A DNA stretch of 64,000 bases, from the NCBI GenBank assembly GCA_030278955.1, contig JAOANR010000002.1, positions 15,026,238-15,090,237 on the forward strand. Reading direction: 5' to 3'. Both the position numbers and the translations under genes were made by a program. The notes beneath the pieces are model-generated. The model worked only from the letters and a program-made list of their open reading frames with translations. It was not told where the DNA came from and ran no database searches. The DNA is from Hygrophila difformis. Its lineage: Eukaryota; Streptophyta; Magnoliopsida; Lamiales; Acanthaceae. Below, piece after piece: positions 47,601 to 59,600 of this stretch (its first letter is position 1; the number at the start of each line of letters is the position of its first letter).

Positions 47601-50600
47601 TGAATAACTAAATGTCCGAAGTAATCCCCCGATGCATGATCATGCTCCGTACTCTGTAATGGAAAAATAAACAACAGGTTTTATCAGTATATAAAATACT
47701 GAGTAAGTTACTTCCTAACGTAACGATAAAGGGGTTTTAAAAAGATTATTTAATTAATTTAAAACTTATATTTTTACTCAGGCTCAAATTTAAATATTAA
47801 AAATTCGTAATCTTACTTGCAGCGGAAAACATGATTTATTTATTCAAGACGAGAGTACAAAGATTAAAGGACTTAATTTAAAAGCGTAATCTAAAAGCAT
47901 AATTTAATAACATTATTTAAATGCATAATTTAAAAACATGGTAAATAGGATTTAAGCATAATTAAACGCTCACACAAGTCTTTTATATATTTTTTTTTTT
48001 TTATCCCGTAAACTAAGAAGAGGACACCACACAAGGGAGATCACTAACGAGGCAATCTCAATAGTCGTAACCAGATAGCCGGTGAACCGGCGGCCGCAGC
48101 CATATCAATATTGACTGCCGTTTTGGCGAGCCATGTATATCTACCGTCAATTTGACAGGCGTGTATATCAACTGCCCTTTGACAGGCCTTTCAAGCGGTT
48201 TCACTGCCACTCGGGCAGGCCGTGTATTTCCCACTGCCGATTTGGCAGGCCATGTGCACAACTGCCGTTTTGGCATAGTAAGGAGACCACTAACGAGGCA
48301 GTCTCAAAGATAATGATAGCATGAAGATCGGCTCAGCCTAGTGAAAGGGATTTTTCGAAAGTTCGTATTTCAATGTTATCAAATGATCGATATCGCGTTT
48401 TCATAGTTCGAGTTTTCTCAAGTTCGAAAAATCCTATTCGAGGCAGTTTACGCCTTTCTTAATTAAAAATTCGTCTTTTCACCAAAAATTCTGAAATTTT
48501 TACAGTAATTCAAATACACACACACGAACAACTTTCATGTTTTAAGTTTTTGGAAATAAGGTTCCGAAGTGAGTCGAAATTCGAGTTCATTGCAAGGAAT
48601 AATTTGTGTCTTAAAAACTGTTTTCGTCACAGGTTCGTGCAACGCCGATTAAAAATTCATTTCAAAACCAATCGATCCAAAATTTTTACAGGAGCTACAA
48701 AACACATTAAGGAACAAATTTTATGTTTTAAGAATTTGGAAATAATGAATTTTAGATGCTCAAAGATCGACCACAACACACTGTGTGCGCGCGGACTCAA
48801 AAGTTATTTTAAAACAGTTCCGGAAATTGGCCATTTTGACATATCAAATGAACACCAAAATCCGTGAAATTTTATATGCATAATCTAGACTCAATTATCT
48901 ACAACTTTTGTTTATGAATGCAAAGTTGAATCATTCTTTAAACGGGTGAAAAATATGCATCAAGTCGGGTCATAAAAACTGTCAGGATTCCAGATTTCGC
49001 GATTCAACTTTTGACGACTTTTTGGCATATCAAACGTGGTTCAAAAATTATGAAATTTTTCAGGGATAAACTAGACACCATCATCTACAACTTTTATGTT
49101 TTCACCCAAGATTAGTTTTGACCAAAAAGGATCGAAAAACGCACAACAAATTCGACTACGTAATCTGTCCAGTTTACCGTTAAATCACAGTCCGCTTCCG
49201 AGGGTTTTTGATATGCAAACGTTAACGAAAATGCGTGAAATTTTACGGACGCGATGTTTAGACAGTTAGCTACAACATTTGTTTTTACATAAAAGTTTAG
49301 TTTTGAAGGATTCAATTAGAAAAATGCCAAGGAACTCGAACACGAAAATCTGTCAGTTTTCTTCGGTTTTGAAAACAACTCAGAAAATACCAGACGCGTT
49401 TTCGGGGATCAAATATTGATGAAAACTCTCGAAATTTTGACACAATCTAGATTATGGTCTTAGGAACAAAGTTCATGTTTTGGCCAAACCGTTTTAAACA
49501 CTCGAAAGGGTCGAACTCGTGAGGTTTCCGAAACTGCGCGGATTGGGGTTTTTAAGTTCCGATTTTTACGTTTTTGTTTAGATCCATTGATTTGTTCAAT
49601 TTTAGTCACCCAAAATTGAAACGCAAGGAACCAACTTACAGTATTAGAGTTTAGGATCATCACAGGGCTCTCTCGGGTTGTCTAGGGTCGCGACGAGCGG
49701 GTATCTTTCACCGATCTCCTTCTTCTTCGCCCTCGAAGTGAACTCGTACGAAAATTTCGATGTTAGATTCGAAATTATTGCATTATAGACGAATATTAAA
49801 GCTGTAATACACCTTACCAATGATCTAAGGACTGCGATCCTTGATCTACACGTCTCTACGGTCGTCGATGGTTGCCGGAAACTCGTCGGAAGGTCGCCGG
49901 AGAGTCGTCGGGTAGGTGTTTGGCTTTGGGGAGAGTTTAAGAGTGAAGAGGAGGGTTTGAAGACTGATGAATGGGTAGGAGATCAACCCTAAATCGCCCC
50001 TAAGGCCTTTCCCCCGACCGGGATTGACTTACCTTAATCGGAGGTCGAAATTTAGGTAATAAAATCGCCATAATCGCGCAAGGCAGCTGGCCCTGCGTCA
50101 TGGCGCGGTCTTGGCGCGTCCCCGCGCGGGGACCGCGCGGCTCCTGTCTGGAACGGTCAGCGAAATCGCAAAATTTGTAACTGTCAGACTTGGCGCAATT
50201 TTGTGCCATTCCTCCAATTCTGGCGCACGCAATCATTTTGCGCCAAACCTGTTCCATTTCTTTTGGGCTCGATTCTCCGGGTCATTCTCGAATTATAAAT
50301 TCTTATCTTAAATTTATCTCGTCTCGAATTAACCCCGTATTCAAAATCTTGAGTGCGTTGCGTTTGGATTCGTCGGCTTCTAATTCGTCGTCTTTTGACT
50401 CCCGTGTAACAATTTATCTAATTAAATTATTTCCGACTTCACCGGTTCCTGGAATTAAAATTCTTTTCTTTCTTGAATTTAGTTCCAATTCTTTTGACTC
50501 GATTCATGGAATATCTCCGGGCTTCCTTTCCCTCCTTTATTCCATTTTGAATTTTTGAATCTATCGGCGTTTCATTTCCGAGCATAATTTATTGTGGTAA

Positions 50601-53600
50601 ATTATTTTCTTCTTCTCGGAGATATTTCAACCTTGATTTGATTAAGAACTAAGTTTTATTCCTTTGGACGCCGATAAAAATCCCGGGTATTACAGTCTAC
50701 CCCCCTTAAGAATCAACTTCGTCCCCGAAGTTGCGCCCTCACTTTCTTTTGGGCTCAATTTAATGTTGGGGTATCTCCATCTACTTTCCTTAAGGATAAA
50801 CGTCTTCCACAAGAAATTAATTCCATTCCTTTGAATGTGAATTAAATTTCTCGGGTGTTACATCCTCTCCCCCTTAGGAATCAACTTCGTCCTCGAAGTT
50901 GGGCGTTAGCTCCTTGCGAGCTCGGACATTGTTTGGTTGCGTGATAGTATTAATGTGTGTTGTTGTTTGTTATTATTTGACTGAACTCAGAATTGAAATT
51001 TCCAAGTTGCCTACGTACCCTGTGAAGGGATCAAGTCATTACGTAGTTCAAAACAATTTGAACTTGTTTATTTTTGATTGGATACAATTCGTCGAGTCGA
51101 ACTCAACAATAAATGCAGTTATCAATGCTTGAAAACTTCTTACGGTTGCTTGGGCCGAGTGGTCACGTCCTCTCTCCTGTTTATGTTTTCTATTCGCGTC
51201 CGACAGTCACGCAGCTGATGACCATGTCGACCGCACCGAAGGCATGCTCCTGGCTGAGGACATCCTCTCGCATAGTGTGGTTTACCACACTTTGGACATG
51301 GTGGCGCATAGTCACCATGGTTGAAGACTATCCCCTTGTTTCGTCCATTGTCGTTTTGATGTGGTTGGTTCGAGTTTCTACGGACATGGTCCTTATTCCT
51401 CTTGTATCCTCCTTGTGGTCCTTGGTTAGTCCCATCTACCGATTTTCGTTTCAGTCCTTGAACTCGTGCAACCGCTACTGCACGATCATACACAGCTTGT
51501 AGGTCAGGGTAGTGCTCACCCGTGATCACCTCTCTAATAGATAGGTTCAGTCCCAACTCGAACTTCTGTGCCTTCTCTACATCAGTTGGCACCAGTCTCG
51601 GTGCGAACCGCACCAACTCCTTGAAACGGTTATAGTATTCTTGGACCGTTTTTCCTCCTTGTCTCAGTGTCAGAAATTCCTCGTACATGGCGGCCTTCGT
51701 GCTCATGGGATAAAAATGATCCCTAAGTAGACCCGTGAATTCTGACCATGTGTAGGGCTCGTCGTACTCCGCCAGTTTCCCTTGGGTGGCTTGCCACCAT
51801 TCATCCGCCTCGCCTCCTAAGTAGTATGAGGCTACGTGGACCTTTTCCCCTTCGGGACACTTTACGGCGTTCAACAGCTTATCGAACGTCCGTATCCATT
51901 CCTCTAGCTGAGCCGGGTCCTCTTCGCCGGCGTAGTGGGGTGGTTGGTAAGGGTTTACCAAGGCTAAGTAGTTGACCCGGGTTACCGGTGGTGGTACACC
52001 CGCTTGTGCACGTTGCACTTCAGCATTTCCTAATACTACGAGAACTTCCTCGACAGTCCTTAGACGCTCCTCCATATTGTTGGGAACATGAGGCACTCGC
52101 CCTCCTACGTTCTGAGGGATCTCATTATTGTTCGGTGTGTTGGGGAGTTCAGCGTTAGTGTTGTTTGGAATTTCCTTTCTCGATTTTCCCTTAGGTGCCA
52201 TTTTCTGTTATCAACGCACGTGAAGATGAGTTTCTAATCTAAGGTAAGTTAGCGTTCCAGAAAATCTATAAGATAGGATTGGCAAGAGGTAATGTATGGA
52301 AGAATGCTAAAGTTAGGTGATCAAATTCTAGGACTAGGGCACAACTAGTCTTAAGCAAGCGCTCCTAAATAAAGGTCATGTCGGATTCTAAGATAAGAGT
52401 ATTGTTTAGCATTGATAATTCATAAAAAAAAATTAGCGCAAATATTAATGGATGTATGCCATGCGGTGCAATGTTATCCCAACCCCGAAAAAAATATTTT
52501 CGTGAATTTAAAAAAGAAAAATTGTTGGAAAAATTTTCTATGCATATGTAAATATTTTCCATGGGTTTAAAATACATTTTTGTTCCATGGAAATAAAATT
52601 TAAAATTTAAAGATAATAATAATGGTACTTAAAAATTTAAGAATAATATTAATATTTGTTTAAAAATCCTTGGGCCTCTATATTGGCCAAAAATAATAAT
52701 AATAATTTAAAAATACTTCCGGGCTCTGATACCACTTTGTAACACCCCGGATTTGATAACCCAGGCCGAGGTGTTACCGCCGCACCTCCCTAGCAAGACA
52801 CGGTTTCTCCGAGCTTGCTAAAGAGATGCAAGGCTATAGGTGTTGGAAAAAGTCTTAAAAGTAAGTCCGGAATTACTTAAAAATAATAATGTAGTATCAT
52901 CCATACATGATAAAAATAAATAGTTGCAGCGGAAATTTAAATATGGGCCGACATGGCCAAAACTCGGGTCAACAAGCCCGTATGCAAGTCATGTAAAATG
53001 AATAACTAAATGTCCGAAGTAATCCCCCGATGCATGATCATGCTCCGTACTCTGTAATGGAAAAATAAACAACAGGTTTTATCAGTATATAAAATACTGA
53101 GTAAGTTACTTCCTAACGTAACGATAAAGGGGTTTTAAAAAGATTATTTAATTAATTTAAAACTTATACTTTTACTCAGGCTCAAATTTAAATATTAAAA
53201 ATTCGTAATCTTACTTGCAGCGGAAAACATGATTTATTTATTCAAGACGAGAGTACAAAGATTAAAGGACTTAATTTAAAAGCGTAATCTAAAAGCATAA
53301 TTTAATAACATTATTTAAATGCATAATTTAAAAACATGGTAAATAGGATTTAAGCATAATTAAACGCTCACACAAGTCTTTTATATATTATTTTTTTTTT
53401 ATCCCGTAAACTAAGAAGAGGACACCACACAAGGGAGATCACTAACGAGGCAATCTCAATAGTCGTAACCAGATAGCCGGTGAACCGGCGGCCGCAGCCA
53501 TATCAATATTGACTGCCGTTTTGGCGAGCCATGTATATCTACCGTCAATTTGACAGGCGTGTATATCAACTGCCCTTTGACAGGCCTTTCAAGCGGTTTC

Positions 53601-56600
53601 ACTGCCACTCGGGCAGGCCGTGTATTTCCCACTGCCGATTTGGCAGGCCATGTGCACAACTGCCGTTTTGGCATAGTAAGGAGACCACTAACGAGGCAGT
53701 CTCAAAGATAATGATAGCATGAAGATCGGCTCAGCCTAGTGAAAGGGATTTTTCGAAAGTTCGTATTTCAATGTTATCAAATGATCGATATCGCGTTTTC
53801 ATAGTTCGAGTTTTCTCAAGTTCGAAAAATCCTATTCGAGGCAGTTTACGCCTTTCTTAATTAAAAATTCGTCTTTTCACCAAAAATTCTGAAATTTTTA
53901 CAGTAATTCAAATACACACACACGAACAACTTTCATGTTTTAAGTTTTTGGAAATAAGGTTCCGAAGTGAGTCGAAATTCGAGTTCATTGCAAGGAATAA
54001 TTTGTGTCTTAAAAACTGTTTTCGTCACAGGTTCGTGCAACGCCGATTAAAAATTCATTTCAAAACCAATCGATCCAAAATTTTTACAGGAGCTACAAAA
54101 CACATTAAGGAACAAATTTTATGTTTTAAGAATTTGGAAATAATGAATTTTAGATGCTCAAAGATCGACCACAACACACTGTGTGCGCGCGGACTCAAAA
54201 GTTATTTTAAAACAGTTCCGGAAATTGGCCATTTTGACATATCAAATGAACACCAAAATCCGTGAAATTTTATATGCATAATCTAGACTCAATTATCTAC
54301 AACTTTTGTTTAGGAATGCAAAGTTGAATCATTCTTTAAACGGGTGAAAAATATGCATCAAGTCGGGTCATAAAAACTGTCAGGATTCCAGATTTGGCGA
54401 TTCAACTTTTGACGACTTTTTGGCATATCAAACGTGGTTCAAAAATTATGAAATTTTTCAGGGATAAACTAGACACCATCATCTACAACTTTTATGTTTT
54501 CACCCAAGATTAGTTTTGACCAAAAAGGATCGAAAAACGCACAACAAATTCGACTACGTAATCTGTCCAGTTTACCGTTAAATCACAGTCCGCTTCCGAG
54601 GGTTTTTGATATGCAAACGTTAACGAAAATGCGTGAAATTTTACGGACGCGATGTTTAGACAGTTAGCTACAACATTTGTTTTTACATAAAAGTTTAGTT
54701 TTGAAGGATTCAATTAGAAAAATGCCAAGGAACTCGAACACGAAAATCTGTCAGTTTTCTTCGGTTTTGAAAACAACTCAGAAAATACCAGACGCGTTTT
54801 CGGGGATCAAATATTGATGAAAACTCTCGAAATTTTGACACAATCTAGATTATGGTCTTAGGAACAAAGTTCATGTTTTGGCCAAACCGTTTTAAACACT
54901 CGAAAGGGTCGAACTCGTGAGGTTTCCGAAACTGCGCGGATTGGGGTTTTTAAGTTCCGATTTTTACGTTTTTGTTTAGATCCATTGATTTGTTCAATTT
55001 TAGTCACCCAAAATTGAAACGCAAGGAACCAACTTACAGTATTAGAGTTTAGGATCATCACAGGGCTCTCTCGGGTTGTCTAGGGTCGCGACGAGCGGGT
55101 ATCTTTCACCGATCTCCTTCTTCTTCGCCCTCGAAGTGAACTCGTACGAAAATTTCGATGTTAGATTCGAAATTATTGCATTATAGACGAATATTAAAGC
55201 TGTAATACACCTTACCAATGATCTAAGGACTGCGATCCTTGATCTACACGTCTCTACGGTCGTCGATGGTTGCCGGAAACTCGTCGGAAGGTCGCCGGAG
55301 AGTCGTCGGGTAGGTGTTTGGCTTTGGGGAGAGTTTAAGAGTGAAGAGGAGGGTTTGAAGACTGATGAATGGGTAGGAGATCAACCCTAAATCGCCCCTA
55401 AAGCCTTTCCCCCGACCGGGATTGACTTACCTTAATCGGAGGTCGAAATTTAGGTAATAAAATCGCCATAATCGCGCAAGGCAGCTGGCCCTGCGTCATG
55501 GCGCGGTCTTGGTGCGTCCCCGTGCGGGGACCGCGCGGCTCCTGTCTGGAACGGTCAGCGAAATCGCAAAATTTGTAACTGTCAGACTTGGCGCAATTTT
55601 GTGCCATTCCTCCAATTCTGGCGCACGCAATCATTTTGCGCCAAACCTGTTCCATTTCTTTTGGGCTCGATTCTCCGGGTCATTCTCGAATTATAAATTC
55701 TTATCTTAAATTTATCTCGTCTCGAATTAACCCCGTATTCAAAATCTTGAGTGCGTTGCGTTTGGATTCGTCGGCTTCTAATTCGTCGTCTTTTGACTCC
55801 CGTGTAACAATTTATCTAATTAAATTATTTCCGACTTCACCGGTTCCTGGAATTAAAATTCTTTTCTTTCTTGAATTTAGTTCCAATTCTTTTGACTCGA
55901 TTCATGGAATATCTCCGGGCTTCCTTTCCCTCCTTTATTCCATTTTGAATTTTTGAATCTATCGGCGTTTCATTTCCGAGCATAATTTATTGTGGTAAAT
56001 TATTTTCTTCTTCTCGGAGATATTTCAACCTTGATTTGATTAAGAACTAAGTTTTATTCCTTTGGACGCCGATAAAAATCCCGGGTATTACAATTCTCGG
56101 GTTACAATTCCTTTCTTAAATTTATTTCGACTCAAATGAATTTCATATTCAAAATCTTGAATCCGTCGAGTTCGAATTCGTCGGCTTGAATTCGTCGTCT
56201 TTTGACTCCCGTACAAACAGGTTCGGGTATTGTTGCCTATGATCCTTCCTCATTGAGCTGGCAAGGCAGCTTGATCGATGTAGTTCAATCGTCCTACGGC
56301 CCTTCCTTGATCTCCTTGTTGAGGGTTTACCAGATCTAGCTCTTCTCAATCATCTCTTCACGAACATCGCATTCTCTAATCATGTGGTCTTCCCCACCAC
56401 ATCTATAACAAGTCCCACGCCTTGGGCATTCACGCACCAGATGGGCTTGGTGGCACTGCGGGCAACGTGGTTTGGTTGTACGACGTATGCCATTTCTCCC
56501 ATTATTGAAACCCTTATTCTCGTTCTTCTTCGGTTCATTGATCCTAGCTTGACCATCATTCTCCCTAAAATTGCCATTGTTATTGTTTCGATTCTTTTTC

Positions 56601-59600
56601 TCAAATTCTTGCGAGTCCTTGCTCGACTCCCCATTTCCTTTACGCTTCAGTTGCTGGACTCAATCAATTGCTACAGCTCGATCATAAACCGTCTGCAGGT
56701 TTGTGAATTGTTCTACTGTAAGTATCTCCCGGATACTAAGGTTCAGACCCATCTCGAATTTCTGAGCCTTGTCAGAGTCGGTTGGTACTATCCTCGTAGC
56801 AAATCGCATCAATTCCTTGAATTTGGTGTAGTACTCTTGTACTGTTTGCGCACCTTGTCTGAGGTTGATGAACTCCTCATATTTCGCAGTCTTGCTGCTC
56901 AGTGGGTAGAATCTTTCCCTCAAGGCTTCCTTAAGTTCTTCCCAGGTGTAGGCTTCTTCGTCTTCCTCTGAATTCGTTCGAAGGTTTTGCCACCACTCAT
57001 CAGCTTCGCCTCCTAAGTAGTAGGTCGCCACGTGTATCTTCTCCTCATCAGGCATTTGATAGCATTCAAGAGCTTATCAAATGTACGGATCCAACCTTCC
57101 AACTTGGTCGGGTCCTCTTAGTCGTCATAATGGGGTGGGTTGTAGGGGTTTACCAATGCCAAGTAGTTGATTTGGGCTACTGGCGGAGGTATTGCTGCTT
57201 GTGCCCTATGCACCTCAGCATTTCCTAATGCTACAAGGACTTCCTCTACAGTTTTTAAACATTCTTCCATGTTGTTGGGTACAGGAGGCACTCGTTCTCC
57301 TAGGTTCTGAGGAGTCTCATTGTTGTTGGGCACGTTGGGGAGGTCAGCGTCAATGCCGTTTGGACTTACCTTCCTCGGTTTTCTCCTAGGTGCAATTTCT
57401 CTGTTATTAAGCACACGAAGATGAGTTTCTAAGTGATCAAGATCTAGGACTAAGGCAAAGTTAGTCTTTAGCAAGCGCTCCTAAGTCAAGGTCATGCCAA
57501 GTTCTAAGGTAGGAGTGTTCCTTATCACCGATAATTGACATAAAAAGAGTTAGTGTAAATATTTATGTATATATTCAATGCAATGTAATCCTCCCGAAGC
57601 TAATTTATATTTTATTCGTATCTATCTTCCATGGATTAAAAAAAAATAATAAGTTTATTCCATGGAGGTAATATTTTTAAAATTTAAAAATAATAATAGT
57701 AGTTAAAAGTCTTTGGCCTCAATATTGGGTCAAAATAATAAACATTTGGGCTTTATTTAAAAATACAGGTATTGGGCCTTAAAATAATTGGGCTAAAAAA
57801 ATTGAGCCCACAATAGTAAGTATATAAAGTATTGGGCTAAAAATAATTTCTTGGGCTTCTTAAAAAATAAATATTTGGGCTTCTAAAAATTTTTAGGCTA
57901 AAAATTTTGGTTCAAGAATTTTGGGCTTCAAAATAATGAGTACTTATAAGTAAAATAATTTTTGGCTAAAAGTTTGGACTCCAAAAGTGATAGTTTTAAA
58001 ATAATGGGTTAAAAATAATACTACTAGTTTAAAAATAATAATAGCTTTTAAAAATATTCCGGGCTCTGATACCAAACTTGTAACACCCCGGATTTGATAA
58101 CCCAGCCCGGGATGCCACCACCACACCTCCCAAGCAAGACACGAGTTCATTCAAGCTCACTTGAGAGATGCAAGGCTAAAGGTATTTCAAAAACAATTGA
58201 AAAAACACCCCAAAAAGATTTATTTTAAAACAACATAGTATAATCCACAGAAAAAAAAATAAGTCGCAGCGGAAAATTTAAATATGGGCCGACACTGCCA
58301 AAACGCAGTGGGTAATTTAAGTCTAATAAAATGCAACATTCACAGTTATTGATTTAATTCCCGAGCCCAATATGCATGCATGCTCATGCCATTTCTTCAT
58401 ACTCTGTAAAAGAAAAATAAAACAACGGGTTTTATCAGTATTATAAAATACTGAGTAAGCCGATCCTAACATAGCAATAAAGGGGTTTAATTAAATAATT
58501 AAATTTTTACTCCTAGACATGCATACAACAATCTATTTACCAATTTAAAAATTAATCATTTAATTGTATACTTGAACATGCATTTAAATTCATAGATATT
58601 AATTTAGCATGGTATAAAATTTGAAACAAAATTTTAAATGCATAATTTAAAGACATAAATAAATAATACATAAAAGATTAAGTCTTTTATTTTCCCCCGT
58701 TACGTCATCAACTCAACAATATTTAGTTTAGCCGGCGACCCGGCGGCCGCAACCAATTTAATAAGTGTCATTTAGCCGGCGATCTGGCGGCCTCAGCCAA
58801 TTTAGTAAGTTTCATTTAGCCGGCGATCCGGCAGCCGCAACCAATTTAGTAAGTTTCTTGTGTAGCCGGTCGTCCGGCGGCCGCAGCCGTTTCCTAAGTT
58901 TCTTGTGTAGCCGGTCGTCCGGCGGCCGAAGCCGTAACTGCCATACCCAGTAACACTCCGGAGCCTCAGGAAATCCCTACGGGTACTCCCGAGAGTGTAG
59001 GCAATATATCTCATCCCCGTTTGGGCATAGTATTTCATTTGAATTCTCTCGTCCATTATAGGCCCGCAGAGAAAGGCTAGAGGGGCACCCTGCAGAGCAC
59101 TCACCCTCCACCACATCTCATAACATTTCGATTTAGTGTAACGGGATTTTTCAAAAGTAAAGATTTATCGTATTTCAAGGTTTCGACCGTTTGTTTCGAA
59201 ATTTCAAAATCTCATCAATTTCAAATCGTTTGACATCACAGTTTATGCCTTTTTAATTTAAAAATCAATTTCAAGTCCGAAAAATCTGAAATTTCTAGAG
59301 TATATCAAAAACACCCTAACGAACAACGTTCGTGTTTTGACGATTTCGAAATAAGGTGAGGAAACATGTCAAAAATCGAGTTTACTACACAACCAATTCA
59401 CTGTCCGGATTCAGCTTGGACACAGTTCAGAAAATCGACTTTTTGACATAACAAATGGACTCCAAAAATTCTGAAATTTTATATGCACATACTAGACATG
59501 ATTATCTACAACTTTTACTTAGATTGCAAAGACTAGATCGCAATAGAAATTATAGAAACATGCTCATCAAGTTCGGACATATGCACTGTCAATTTTTTTG

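Larger units (their letters stand above)
47340..56092 (-). mobile_element. Young gag-only LTR retrotransposon E nested in D
   Basis: Perfect ATTCT duplication (47335-47339 and 56093-56097), two LTRs of equal length (3355 bp; 47340-50694 and 52738-56092), internal region of 2043 bp with PPT, intact gag and primer site. By eye the LTRs differ at fewer than ten positions, so it inserted very recently relative to its neighbours. There is no protease, RT or integrase. It is the best candidate in the window for a currently mobilisable element. Confidence 0.93.
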
